Source of the DNA: JBIIJL01 sp044233795
GTDB taxonomy: Bacteria > Pseudomonadota > Gammaproteobacteria > Legionellales > Legionellaceae
Assembly: GCA_044233795.1 (NCBI GenBank)
Contig: JBIIJL010000010.1
Location: 1 to 40,398, forward strand
Direction: 5' to 3'
DNA: 40,398 bases
Shown: positions 1-8,930 of the stretch, piece after piece
How the letters are laid out: the number at the start of each line of letters is the position of its first letter
How positions within the stretch are numbered: the stretch's first letter is position 1
Program-made: the position numbers and the translations under genes
Notes under the pieces: model-generated
Database searches by the model: none
Told to the model about the DNA's origin: nothing
The model's input: only the letters and a program-made list of their open reading frames with translations

Positions 1-1
1 T

Positions 2-796
2 TTGTGGCTAGCGTTGTTTGTGGCGATAGGTTGTGGTCTTGTTGGGGGCGCTGATGATTACCGTAAGTTGGTTTTAAAAAATAGCAAAGGCTTGTCAGGG
101 CGGTGGAAGTTTTTTTGGCAATCAGTGATTGCGATTGTTGCCGTAACTTATCTCTATCTTGATGCAACCTTGCCCATTCAAACTGAGCTTACAATTCCAT
201 TTTTTAAAAACTGGCTGGTTGAATTAGGTCCTTTTTTCCCAGTGTTAGGTTATTTTGTGATCGTAGGAACAAGCAATGCAGTGAATTTGACAGATGGATT
301 AGATGGGTTAGCAATTATGCCAATTGTAATGGTGGCTGGTGCTCTAGGTGTGTTTGCCTATGCATCAAGCAACGTTGTCTATGCACATTATCTAGCGATG
401 CCATTTGTTCCTAATATCGGAGAGCTCACTATTTTTTGTGCATCTATCGTTGGCGCCGGTTTGGGGTTTCTTTGGTATAATAGCTATCCTGCTCAAGTGT
501 TCATGGGCGATGTTGGCTCGCTATCATTAGGCGCAGCGCTTGGGATTGTTGCAATATTGGTACGTCAGGAGCTCGTATTGTTTTTGATGGGTGGTTTGTT
601 TGTTATTGAAACAATTTCAGTCATCCTACAAGTGGGATATTTTAAGTGCACTCATGGTAAGCGTCTGTTTCGTATGGCCCCGTTGCACCATCATTTTGAG
701 CTCAAAGGGTGGTCTGAGCCAAAGGTGATTGTCAGGTTTTGGATTATCACGGTTGTTTTTGTGCTTTGTGGGTTGGCGACTTTAAAACTTCGTTAA
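2..796 (+). CDS. mraY: MraY, phospho-MurNAc-pentapeptide transferase (5' truncated by window edge)
   Basis: Integral membrane enzyme that moves phospho-MurNAc-pentapeptide from UDP to undecaprenyl phosphate, making lipid I. The 264 visible residues are the C-terminal three quarters of a family that is usually about 360 residues, so the true start lies upstream. Family motifs are present: DDYRK at visible residues 18-22, NLTDGLDG at 95-102, MGDVGS at 168-173 and the PLHHHFE motif at 227-233. Several strongly hydrophobic helices separate them. It is the first gene of the visible dcw cluster and is followed 38 bp later by murD, as in most gammaproteobacteria. The TTG at base 2 is an internal codon, not a start. 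Identification is secure. Confidence 0.97.
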   Translation: MWLALFVAIGCGLVGGADDYRKLVLKNSKGLSGRWKFFWQSVIAIVAVTYLYLDATLPIQTELTIPFFKNWLVELGPFFPVLGYFVIVGTSNAVNLTDGLDGLAIMPIVMVAGALGVFAYASSNVVYAHYLAMPFVPNIGELTIFCASIVGAGLGFLWYNSYPAQVFMGDVGSLSLGAALGIVAILVRQELVLFLMGGLFVIETISVILQVGYFKCTHGKRLFRMAPLHHHFELKGWSEPKVIVRFWIITVVFVLCGLATLKLR

Positions 797-834
797 AAAA
801 TATGGGTGCATCTGGCGGAGGTTAGACAATATTT

Positions 835-2190
835 ATGAGTTCACCACTTTATTTAGTCGCAGGCTTGGGTAAAACAGGTCTTTCTATCGCTCGCTATTTA
901 GCAAGGCGTCATCAGTCGTTTGTTGTTTTTGATACACGAGCACATCCTTATGGCTTGGATGAGTTTAAAGGGGAATTTCCAAATGTTGAAGTGTTTTTAG
1001 AAAGGCTCCCCGAATATTTATACGATCAAATTGAAGAAATTATCAGCAGTCCGGGTGTGGCACTTGATGAGCCCAGTATTAAAAAAGCGAGAGATCTAGG
1101 GATCTCGGTAATAGGCGATATTGAATGTTTAGCTCGAGAGATTAAGGCACCAGTCATTGCAATTACTGGTACTAATGGCAAATCTACGGTCACAGTCCTC
1201 GTTGGTGAAATTGCTAAAGCGGCAGGGTTCTCTGTGGCAGTGGCCGGTAATATTGGAACGCCTGTGCTTGATCTACTTGATGATGAGCAGAAATATGATC
1301 TATGGGTTTTAGAACTTTCTAGTTTTCAGCTAGATTTAACGTATTCTCTTCAACCAAAGGCTGTCACAATATTAAATGTTACGCCCGATCATCTTGATCG
1401 TCACCATGGGATGGATGCTTATGTTCAGGCTAAACAACGAATTTATCATCATGCGAAGACATGGGTATTTAATCGCCAGGATAGATTAACCTTTCCTGTT
1501 CAAGATAATATGAAGACGAATGATAATGCTATCTCGGTTAGTTTTGGTTTAGATGCTCCCTCAGGCAAACATTGGGGGCTGTGGAATGTGAACAATGGAG
1601 AAAAATTTCTGTCCTGTGGACAACTACAGTTGTTGTCGGAGACATTGTTGAAGATAAAAGGTCAGCATAACATTTTGAATGCCCTTGCGGCATGTGCTCT
1701 GACAGAAGCGATCGGTATTGATTACTCAAGTATGGTGAAAGTGCTGACAGAATTTGGTGGTTTACCTCATCGAAGTCAATGGGTGCGAACTTTACAAGGC
1801 GTAGAATGGATCAACGATTCAAAGGGTACCAATATTGGTGCGACGATTTCTGCCATTTCAGGAATAGGGGGGACCATGCAAGGTAAAATAGTATTGATTG
1901 CAGGCGGTTTAGGTAAAGGTGCTGATTTCAGCGAGCTTCGTGCACCAGTTGCAGATTTTGTACGTTCTGTTGTGCTTATTGGTCAAGATGCCCCCCAGAT
2001 TGAGGAGGCGCTCGGAGGCGTTGTGCCTGCGACCCATGCAGCCTCGCTCGAAGAAGCTGTTGGTGTTGCAAAAACATTGGCAGAACCTGGTGATGTTGTT
2101 TTGTTGTCTCCAGCTTGTGCGAGCTGGGATATGTTTCGGGATTTTAACCACCGAGGAGATGTGTTTACTCGAACGGTAGATGCATTATGA
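835..2190 (+). CDS. murD: MurD, UDP-MurNAc-L-Ala:D-Glu ligase
   Basis: Cytoplasmic ATP-dependent ligase that adds D-glutamate to UDP-MurNAc-L-alanine. At 451 residues it has the normal family length. An N-terminal Rossmann-like UDP-binding region (AGLGKTGLS near residues 9-17) precedes the ATP-binding loop GTNGKST at 112-118. The central and C-terminal Mur ligase domains follow, with the NDSKGTN and HRGD-type segments. The ATG at 835 has a GGAGG about 13 bases upstream, which is a rather long spacing, but no better in-frame start is visible. Its TGA overlaps the ftsW ATG by 4 bp (ATGA), suggesting translational coupling. It lies between mraY and ftsW as in the standard dcw order. Confidence 0.97.
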   Translation: MSSPLYLVAGLGKTGLSIARYLARRHQSFVVFDTRAHPYGLDEFKGEFPNVEVFLERLPEYLYDQIEEIISSPGVALDEPSIKKARDLGISVIGDIECLAREIKAPVIAITGTNGKSTVTVLVGEIAKAAGFSVAVAGNIGTPVLDLLDDEQKYDLWVLELSSFQLDLTYSLQPKAVTILNVTPDHLDRHHGMDAYVQAKQRIYHHAKTWVFNRQDRLTFPVQDNMKTNDNAISVSFGLDAPSGKHWGLWNVNNGEKFLSCGQLQLLSETLLKIKGQHNILNALAACALTEAIGIDYSSMVKVLTEFGGLPHRSQWVRTLQGVEWINDSKGTNIGATISAISGIGGTMQGKIVLIAGGLGKGADFSELRAPVADFVRSVVLIGQDAPQIEEALGGVVPATHAASLEEAVGVAKTLAEPGDVVLLSPACASWDMFRDFNHRGDVFTRTVDAL

Positions 2191-3356
2191 GTGTGGTTCA
2201 ACCAGTACAATATGCCCATCGTGAAAGGTCGGTGAATAAACCACTTGCTCTTTATGATAAATGGCTAATAGCGGTGGTGGTTGGTTTACTCATCATTGGA
2301 TTGATGATGGTGGCTTCTAGTTCTGTGATGGTGTCGACCAAGTTGTATCATCAGCCGTTTCATTTTTTGATTCGACAGGCCTGTTTTCTTGCAGTGGGTT
2401 TGATGGCCAGTATGGTGGTATTGCGAATTGATAGTAGTGAATGGGAAAAATTCAGTGTACCGCTATTGTTTATTTGTCTTCTGATGTTGGTTTTGGTGTT
2501 AATTCCAGGTATTGGCCGCGTTGTTAATGGGAGTCGGCGATGGCTTGCGTTAGGTCCTATTGGTATTCAAGTCTCCGAACTTGCGAAACTATCGATGATT
2601 TTGTATATAGCGGGTTACTTGGTGCGTCAACAGCAAAGTGTGACCAGTAGTATTTTGGGTTTTATCAGACCGATGGTGGTTCTGGCATGTGTTGCTGTAT
2701 TATTGCTCTTGGAGCCTGACTTTGGAGCAACGGTGGTGATTGCGGGCACGGTCATGGCGATGTTGTTTTTGTCAGGTGTGAGGCTTCGATATTATGTTGG
2801 ATTGATGTTGTTGGTGGCGGCATGTTTGGTTTTTCTTGCCATATCTTCGCCTTATCGGGTCGCACGATTGACCGCTTTTCTTAATCCGTGGGCGGATCAA
2901 TACAAAAGTGGATATCAATTGACCCAATCACTGATTGCCTTCGGTCGGGGAGGCTGGCTGGGTGTTGGTTTGGGTGATGGTGTTCAAAAACTATTCTACC
3001 TGCCGGAGTCGCACACTGATTTTCTATTTGCTGTACTGGCAGAAGAGCTAGGATTGATTGGGATCCTGCTTGTATTGATTTTGTATAGTATAATAGTTTT
3101 TAGAGGCTTTGTGATTGGCTTTAATGCCAGTGTGCAAGAGCGTATGTTTGCAGCTTACACAGCTTATGGTATTACCTTTTGGATAGGATTACAGGCGGCT
3201 ATTAACATGGGTGTTAATGCAGGGTTACTTCCGACCAAAGGGCTGACGCTCCCTTTACTAAGTTATGGCGGGGCAAGTATGGTCGTAAACTGTGTTGTAT
3301 TAGCGATGCTGTTGCGTATTGATCACGAAAATCGTTGGCAGTCATTGGGACTCTAA
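2187..3356 (+). CDS. ftsW: FtsW, SEDS-family septal peptidoglycan glycosyltransferase
   Basis: Polytopic SEDS protein of the divisome that polymerises lipid II with its cognate class B PBP (FtsI). The 389 residues form about ten hydrophobic helices after a short basic N-terminus. The periplasmic segment PESHTDFLFAVLAEELG and the C-terminal LPTKGLTLPLLSYGG are SEDS signatures. The distinction from RodA rests on position in the dcw cluster directly after murD. In most relatives murG follows ftsW, but here only 35 bp separate ftsW from murC and no murG-like coding remains in that gap. Confidence 0.95.
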   Translation: MSVVQPVQYAHRERSVNKPLALYDKWLIAVVVGLLIIGLMMVASSSVMVSTKLYHQPFHFLIRQACFLAVGLMASMVVLRIDSSEWEKFSVPLLFICLLMLVLVLIPGIGRVVNGSRRWLALGPIGIQVSELAKLSMILYIAGYLVRQQQSVTSSILGFIRPMVVLACVAVLLLLEPDFGATVVIAGTVMAMLFLSGVRLRYYVGLMLLVAACLVFLAISSPYRVARLTAFLNPWADQYKSGYQLTQSLIAFGRGGWLGVGLGDGVQKLFYLPESHTDFLFAVLAEELGLIGILLVLILYSIIVFRGFVIGFNASVQERMFAAYTAYGITFWIGLQAAINMGVNAGLLPTKGLTLPLLSYGGASMVVNCVVLAMLLRIDHENRWQSLGL

Positions 3357-3391
3357 TACGATATAACCATTGACTGCTTATAGGGGGCGCC

Positions 3392-4813
3392 GTGGCGACT
3401 AAAAAACAATTCACATCACCAAGAATGGGTCGGGTAGAGCATATTCATTTTGTGGGTATTGGTGGTGCTGGGATGTGTGGGATTGCAGAGGTATTGCATA
3501 ATGAAGGGTACATCATTACAGGTTCTGATGTATCTGAAAATCGTGTGGTGCTCCGGCTAAGGTCTCTTGGAATCCAGATTGCTATTGGGCATGAGGTACA
3601 GAATATTAAAGATGCCGATGTGGTTGTTCGTTCTACGGCGATTGGGAATGACAATCCAGAAATCATCGCGGCGACCAAACTTATGATACCAGTGATTCCG
3701 CGAGCGGCTATGTTGGCTGAATTGATGCGTTTTCGTCAAGGCATAGCTATTGCGGGAACGCATGGTAAGACAACGACGACAAGCTTGGTGAGCAGTTTGT
3801 TGGCTGAAGGTGGACTTGATCCAAGCTTTGTTATTGGTGGAAAATTGAATAGTTGTGGCAGTAATGCTCAGCTGGGAAAGTCAGCGTATTTTGTGGCCGA
3901 AGCGGATGAGAGCGATGCGTCATTTCTTTTTCTAAAGCCAATGATGGCAGTTGTGACCAATATTGATGCTGATCATATGAGTACGTACGGCGATGATTTT
4001 GATAGATTGCGCAATACGTTTATTGAATTTTTGCATCACTTACCTTTTTATGGATTGGCTGTTGTGTGTCTGGATGATGAGGAAGTACGGCGTATTCTTC
4101 CTTCGATTCAAAGACCAACATTGACATATGGCTTTCTTGATGGGGCTCATTATCGTGCATTGAATTGGGCTCAAAATGGTTTAGTCAGTGAGTTTACTGT
4201 AGAGCGACCAGCCCCTCATAAAGCATTAGATATTCAGTTCAAATGGCCAGGGCGCCATAACGTGCTGAATGCGCTTGCTGCAATTGCAATCGCAACAGAG
4301 CTTGGGGTGAGTGATGCTGCGATTGTAAATGGTCTAATTAAATTTCAAGGTGTTGGTCGTCGTTTTCAAATACTGGGTGAGCGTCATTTTAACGAAGGTT
4401 GTGCTTTGGTTGTCGATGATTATGGACACCACCCACAAGAAATTAAGGCAACGATCGATGCATTTCGTGCCGTTTGGCCTGATAAGCGTTTGGTTCATGT
4501 GTTTCAACCGCACCGTTATAGCAGGACGAAATCACTTTTTTCTGAGTTTGTTGACGTGTTGAGTCTTGCCGATGAATTACTGCTGCTAGATATCTATGCT
4601 GCAGGAGAGGATATGATTCCGGGGATTTCAAGCGAAGTACTGATATCAGAAATCAATAAATATTCTAAAAAAGCAATACTTGTGAACGAGAAGAATATAG
4701 AGCATGAGCTTGATGGATTGATAAGAAGTGGTGATGTGATTCTTATGCAAGGTGCTGGGAGCATTGGGCAAATGGCGATAAATTTGATGCAAGAATTGCG
4801 AGAGACTGCGTGA
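3392..4813 (+). CDS. murC: MurC, UDP-MurNAc:L-Ala ligase
   Basis: Cytoplasmic ATP-dependent ligase that adds L-alanine to UDP-MurNAc, the first amino acid of the stem peptide. The 473 residues match the family. The N-terminal nucleotide fold GIGGAGMCG is at residues 22-30, the ATP loop GTHGKTTT at 122-129, and the C-terminal domain carries DDYGHHPQEI and FQPHRYSRT. The start is GTG at 3392, chosen because AGGGGG sits about 7 bases upstream. It is followed by murB with a 4-bp GTGA overlap. Confidence 0.97.
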   Translation: MATKKQFTSPRMGRVEHIHFVGIGGAGMCGIAEVLHNEGYIITGSDVSENRVVLRLRSLGIQIAIGHEVQNIKDADVVVRSTAIGNDNPEIIAATKLMIPVIPRAAMLAELMRFRQGIAIAGTHGKTTTTSLVSSLLAEGGLDPSFVIGGKLNSCGSNAQLGKSAYFVAEADESDASFLFLKPMMAVVTNIDADHMSTYGDDFDRLRNTFIEFLHHLPFYGLAVVCLDDEEVRRILPSIQRPTLTYGFLDGAHYRALNWAQNGLVSEFTVERPAPHKALDIQFKWPGRHNVLNALAAIAIATELGVSDAAIVNGLIKFQGVGRRFQILGERHFNEGCALVVDDYGHHPQEIKATIDAFRAVWPDKRLVHVFQPHRYSRTKSLFSEFVDVLSLADELLLLDIYAAGEDMIPGISSEVLISEINKYSKKAILVNEKNIEHELDGLIRSGDVILMQGAGSIGQMAINLMQELRETA

Positions 4814-5700
4814 AGACCGACGTTTCATATCAGGGCCAACTATTACTGAATGAGCCTTTAGCAGATTACACCACCTGGCGCGTTGGAGGTTTGGCTAAGG
4901 TGCTCTATAAACCAACAGGGATAAAAGACCTTTCTTTTTTTCTAAAAACATTGGATAAAACAGAACCTATTGTTTGGCTTGGTTTGGGAAGCAACTCACT
5001 GATTAGAAGCCAGGGTGTCTCAGGGACTGTGATTTTGACACAGGGTTGTTTAAATAACCTTGAGCTGGTGGGTGATGGTCTTATTCGCGTTGAGGCGGGT
5101 GTGTCCTGTGCCAAAATGGCGAGATTTTGTGCGAGAAGTCATTTATCAGGGGGTGAGTTTTGGGCAGGGATCCCGGGGACCATGGGCGGTGCGTTACGAA
5201 TGAACGCGGGTTGTTTTGATGGCGAGACTTGGCAATCAGTTATTAGTGTGGAGACAATGACGCGTTTTGGCGAGATAAGAGTTAGGGATCCCTCAGAGTT
5301 TGCAATTGCTTATCGTAATGTCAAAGGGTTGGACGACGACGAGTGGTTTATTGCCGCGACATGCCAATTTATTCCAGGTGCAAAAGATATCTCTTTATCG
5401 CTCATCAAAGAACTCTTATTACACCGAGCAAACACGCAGCCAACCAGCGAATACAATTGTGGTTCTGTATTTAGGAATCCTCCTGAAACCTATGCTGCAA
5501 AGTTAATAGAGTCTTGTGGTTTAAAAGGTAAGCGCTTGGGTGGTGCAATGGTATCGGAAAAGCATGCCAATTTTATCATTAATTATCAGGGCCAGGCGAC
5601 AGCAGACGATATTGAATCCCTGATTGACTTGGTTAAAAAAACGGTGCATGAGGAAAAAGCGATTGAGTTGGTTCGAGAAGTGCATTTCATTGGAGAGTAG
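4810..5700 (+). CDS. murB: MurB, UDP-N-acetylenolpyruvylglucosamine reductase
   Basis: FAD- and NADPH-dependent reductase that converts UDP-GlcNAc-enolpyruvate to UDP-MurNAc in the cytoplasm. At 296 residues it has the length of the shorter (type II-like) MurB group. FAD-binding elements GLGSNS (residues 58-63) and GIPGTMGG (120-127) are present, followed by the NCGSVFRNP segment that holds the proton-donor serine. The GTG start overlaps the murC stop by 4 bp. murB inside the dcw cluster between murC and ddl is an arrangement known from Legionella and Coxiella but not from E. coli. Confidence 0.95.
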   Translation: MKTDVSYQGQLLLNEPLADYTTWRVGGLAKVLYKPTGIKDLSFFLKTLDKTEPIVWLGLGSNSLIRSQGVSGTVILTQGCLNNLELVGDGLIRVEAGVSCAKMARFCARSHLSGGEFWAGIPGTMGGALRMNAGCFDGETWQSVISVETMTRFGEIRVRDPSEFAIAYRNVKGLDDDEWFIAATCQFIPGAKDISLSLIKELLLHRANTQPTSEYNCGSVFRNPPETYAAKLIESCGLKGKRLGGAMVSEKHANFIINYQGQATADDIESLIDLVKKTVHEEKAIELVREVHFIGE

Positions 5701-5736
5701 TCGACGTGTTTATACAATTTAATTTTGGGAAGTATC

Positions 5737-6828
5737 ATGACTAAACCTATTAAAGTGCTGTTGCTTTACGGCGGTCGTTCAGGGGAGCATGAAATTTCTC
5801 TTCGCTCTGCTGCATCAGTTATGGCAAATTTATCAACAGATATCTTTGAGATTTTGCCTGTGGGTATGGATAAAAATGGGTGTTTTTTTGTCAATGATTA
5901 TCATGAGTTGTTGCAATATAAGTCGTCTTTGCCTGTTGTTACACCAAAATCGCGGCCATTGGGTAGTCTCTATGCTAATGGAAGATTGTCAATTGATGCA
6001 GATGTTGTATTTCCAGTCGTTCACGGTCCATTGTATGAAGACGGTTGTTTGCAGGGTTTGCTTGAGCTTGTTGGTGTTGCCTATGTTGGTTGTGGTGTGT
6101 TGTCATCGGCTATTGGTATGGATAAGGACATTGCCAGACGTTTAGTGTCATTGAGCCATGTTAAAGCTGCGCGTTATCGACTACTGTGTTGGCAAACCCC
6201 GGCGTTACAGACCGAGCAATTCTGTCGAGAAGTGATTGCTGAGTTTGGCTTCCCGCTCTTTGTAAAACCAAGCAAAATGGGTTCAAGTGTTGGTATACAC
6301 AAGGCTACGACATTTGAAGAGTTGTTGTTGGGCATCGCCGATGCAAGGCGTTATGATGATGAAATTTTAGTAGAAGAGTTTATTAGAGGTCGAGAAATTG
6401 AGTTGTCGGTTCTTGAAAATAGCGCAGTCACTCAACCACCGTTGGTGAGCTCACCTGGGGAAATTGTGGTCCGTCATCCTGATGGCTTTTATTCTTATAA
6501 AGCGAAGTACTTGGAAAGTGAAGCAACAGATCTTGTTGTGCCTGCAGTGCTTGATGATGTTTTGATTGATCGTTTACAAAGTACAGCTAAAGAGATTTTT
6601 ATGCTTCTTAAATGCAAAGGGATGGCGAGGATTGATTTTTTTGTCAATGATATAGGGGATATCTATTTCAATGAAATCAATACGTTACCTGGTTTTACTT
6701 CGATTAGTATGTACCCAAGGATGTGGGAAGCAAGTGGGCTACCTTATAAAGACTTGCTTGAGCGCTTAATAACATTAGCGATAGAACACCACCAACGCGA
6801 TAAACAGTTGGTGACACATTATCAGTGA
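5737..6828 (+). CDS. ddl: D-alanine--D-alanine ligase, long DdlA-like form
   Basis: ATP-grasp ligase that joins two D-alanines for the pentapeptide terminus. The protein is 363 residues and begins with the substrate loop GGRSGEHEISL (12-22). ATP-grasp segments FVKPSKMGSSVG and the C-terminal Mg-binding NEINTLPGFTSISMYP are clear. The length and the extra N-domain insertion resemble E. coli DdlA (364 residues) rather than DdlB (306), although the locus is the slot normally held by ddlB. The reading frame is open from a TTG at 5725, but ATG 5737 is preferred because that TTG lies within the apparent ribosome-binding site (GGGA, 7 bases before the ATG). A 27-base gap separates it from ftsQ. Confidence 0.94.
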   Translation: MTKPIKVLLLYGGRSGEHEISLRSAASVMANLSTDIFEILPVGMDKNGCFFVNDYHELLQYKSSLPVVTPKSRPLGSLYANGRLSIDADVVFPVVHGPLYEDGCLQGLLELVGVAYVGCGVLSSAIGMDKDIARRLVSLSHVKAARYRLLCWQTPALQTEQFCREVIAEFGFPLFVKPSKMGSSVGIHKATTFEELLLGIADARRYDDEILVEEFIRGREIELSVLENSAVTQPPLVSSPGEIVVRHPDGFYSYKAKYLESEATDLVVPAVLDDVLIDRLQSTAKEIFMLLKCKGMARIDFFVNDIGDIYFNEINTLPGFTSISMYPRMWEASGLPYKDLLERLITLAIEHHQRDKQLVTHYQ

Positions 6829-6855
6829 CACTTTCTTTAGGATGAGTGCATAGGT

Positions 6856-7566
6856 ATGGACACAGGGAAATTTCGCTATCGATGCCTTTTGTCATTGTTG
6901 GTTTTTTGTGCTTTATTGTTATCGTTGAGATTACTTTATTTGTACTTAGCAGATGCACATCGTTTTCCAATCAGTACAGTGAAGATTGTGGCAAATTATC
7001 AACATATAGCAAGGGCGGAGCTCGAGGACGTATTATCAAAACATCTTTCAGAAAGTTTCTTTTCCTTTCATGAATCTGTTCTGACGCGTGAACTTCAAGC
7101 ACTTGCTTGGACTGAAAAGGTTAAAATTGAGCGAATGTGGCCTGATACAGTTAAAATTACGCTCATTGAAAAAGCCCCATTGGCCTTTTGGAATGAGTCT
7201 TGTATCACATCACTGGGTGAGGTTTTGAATACAGGGGCTGTGGATGAAGGACTTAATCTTCCAAGGCTAAGTGGTCCTGCACAACAGCAAAAGGATGTCT
7301 TACAAATTTATCAAAAATTAAGTAAGCTATTATTGGTTTATGATTTGTATGCAGCAACATTGCAATTACGAGAAAATCAAGCGTGGGAGCTTTCCTTAAC
7401 CAACGGCATTCAGCTGCGCTTAGGTAAACGAGATCTGGAAAAACGGTTAGAGCGTTTTTGTAAAGCTTATCCTGCTGTATTTGCAGATAAGCCAGATATG
7501 GTGCAGAGTGTTGATTTGAGATACGCGAAAGGGATGGCGGTACAGTGGAAAGCTGTTTTAAAATAG
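6856..7566 (+). CDS. ftsQ: FtsQ, divisome bitopic membrane protein
   Basis: Single-pass inner-membrane protein that links the early divisome to FtsB/FtsL and FtsWI. Residues 8-32 form one hydrophobic helix. The POTRA-type domain follows (ISTVKIVANYQHIARAELED onward), then the FtsQ beta domain with WPDTVKITLIEKAPLAFWN near residue 95. At 236 residues it is of normal size. Sequence conservation of FtsQ is always low, so part of the call rests on its place between ddl and ftsA. The start ATG has TAGG just before it and a better TAGGATGAG about 12 bases upstream. Confidence 0.93.
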   Translation: MDTGKFRYRCLLSLLVFCALLLSLRLLYLYLADAHRFPISTVKIVANYQHIARAELEDVLSKHLSESFFSFHESVLTRELQALAWTEKVKIERMWPDTVKITLIEKAPLAFWNESCITSLGEVLNTGAVDEGLNLPRLSGPAQQQKDVLQIYQKLSKLLLVYDLYAATLQLRENQAWELSLTNGIQLRLGKRDLEKRLERFCKAYPAVFADKPDMVQSVDLRYAKGMAVQWKAVLK

Positions 7567-7608
7567 CTGCTTTCTATACCCTAAGATACTTTTAAGAATG
7601 AGAAAAAA

Positions 7609-8847
7609 ATGGCGAAAAAACCAGAAAGAGAGATTATTACAGGCCTTGATATAGGCACTTCCAAGATTGTCGCACTTATTGCTGAAGTGACAACAGATGG
7701 ATCATTGGAGATTATAGGTTTTGGTCGTCATCCTTCGCGAGGTTTAAAGCGCGGTGTTGTTGTCGATATTGAGGCGACGGTGAATTCTATTTCCCGGGCG
7801 GTTCAGGAAGCCGAATTGATGGCTGGATGTGAGGTTCGATCAGTATATACAGGAATAGCAGGTAGTCATATTCGTAGTTTAAATTCGCACGGTATTGTTG
7901 CGATAAGAGATCAAGAAGTTACTCAGGCAGATATTGATAGGGTGATTGATGCGGCAAAGGCTGTAGTAATACCTGCTGATCAGAAAATACTTCATATTTT
8001 GCCCCAGGAGTTCATCATTGATAATCAGGGCAATATTCGTGAGCCTGTTGGAATGTCAGGTGTTCGTCTTGAAACGCGGGTTCATATCGTTACTGGAGCC
8101 GTTAGTGCTGCTCAAAATATTAATAAGTGTGTGAGAAGATGCGGTCTCGATGTTAGCGATATAATTCTGGAGCAACTTGCTTCAAGCCATGCTGTATTAA
8201 CCGAGGATGAGAAAGAGCTAGGTGTTTGCCTGGTGGATATAGGTGCAGGAACAACAGATATTGCCATTTTCTCTGAAGGTGCTATTCAATATACTTCTGT
8301 TATTCCTATCGCAGGCGATCAAGTGACGAATGATATTGCTATGGCTTTACGCACCCCATCAAAAGCGGCTGAGAACATTAAACTTAATTATGGCTACGCA
8401 ATGCCAGAACTTGCCAATGTAAGTCAAATGATTGATGTTCTCAGTGTAAATGAGCGTCCTGGAAGGAAAATATCTGCGCGTGCACTTTCAGATGTAGTTT
8501 CTGCGCGATATGAAGAACTCTTTTCTTTAGTGCGGAATGAATTGCGTCGAAGTGGTTTTGAAGATTTGATTGCAGCAGGGGTTGTTTTAACTGGTGGTGC
8601 ATCAAAGGTTCATGGTGCAATAGAATTAGCTGAGCTATGCTTTGAGATGCCAGTTCGCCTTGGGTGTGCGGAACAAATATCAGGTTTGAGCGAAGTATCT
8701 TCTAATCCATCGTTAGCGACCTCAGTGGGGTTACTGTTGTATGGCTTTCAACAACAATACGAAGGTGGTTATAATGTACCAGTTTTGAATGATGGTGCCA
8801 CCGGAATGTGGTTGCGCATGAAGCAATGGTTTCATGGCAACTTCTAG
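7609..8847 (+). CDS. ftsA: FtsA, actin-like divisome membrane anchor
   Basis: Actin-family ATPase that tethers FtsZ filaments to the membrane and recruits later divisome proteins. The 412-residue protein has the phosphate loop LDIGTSKI (13-20), the second phosphate motif VDIGAGTTD, and the adenosine motif VLTGGASKV. The C-terminal amphipathic helix used for membrane binding is intact (MWLRMKQWF near the end). The gap to ftsZ is 83 bp. Confidence 0.97.
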   Translation: MAKKPEREIITGLDIGTSKIVALIAEVTTDGSLEIIGFGRHPSRGLKRGVVVDIEATVNSISRAVQEAELMAGCEVRSVYTGIAGSHIRSLNSHGIVAIRDQEVTQADIDRVIDAAKAVVIPADQKILHILPQEFIIDNQGNIREPVGMSGVRLETRVHIVTGAVSAAQNINKCVRRCGLDVSDIILEQLASSHAVLTEDEKELGVCLVDIGAGTTDIAIFSEGAIQYTSVIPIAGDQVTNDIAMALRTPSKAAENIKLNYGYAMPELANVSQMIDVLSVNERPGRKISARALSDVVSARYEELFSLVRNELRRSGFEDLIAAGVVLTGGASKVHGAIELAELCFEMPVRLGCAEQISGLSEVSSNPSLATSVGLLLYGFQQQYEGGYNVPVLNDGATGMWLRMKQWFHGNF

Positions 8848-8930
8848 TCTTAAAGACGCTTTATTAACCAACCTAAAGGTTCTACTAAGATGTCTCCTTT
8901 GGGTGGAAATTGAATAACGAGAGGTATGCA

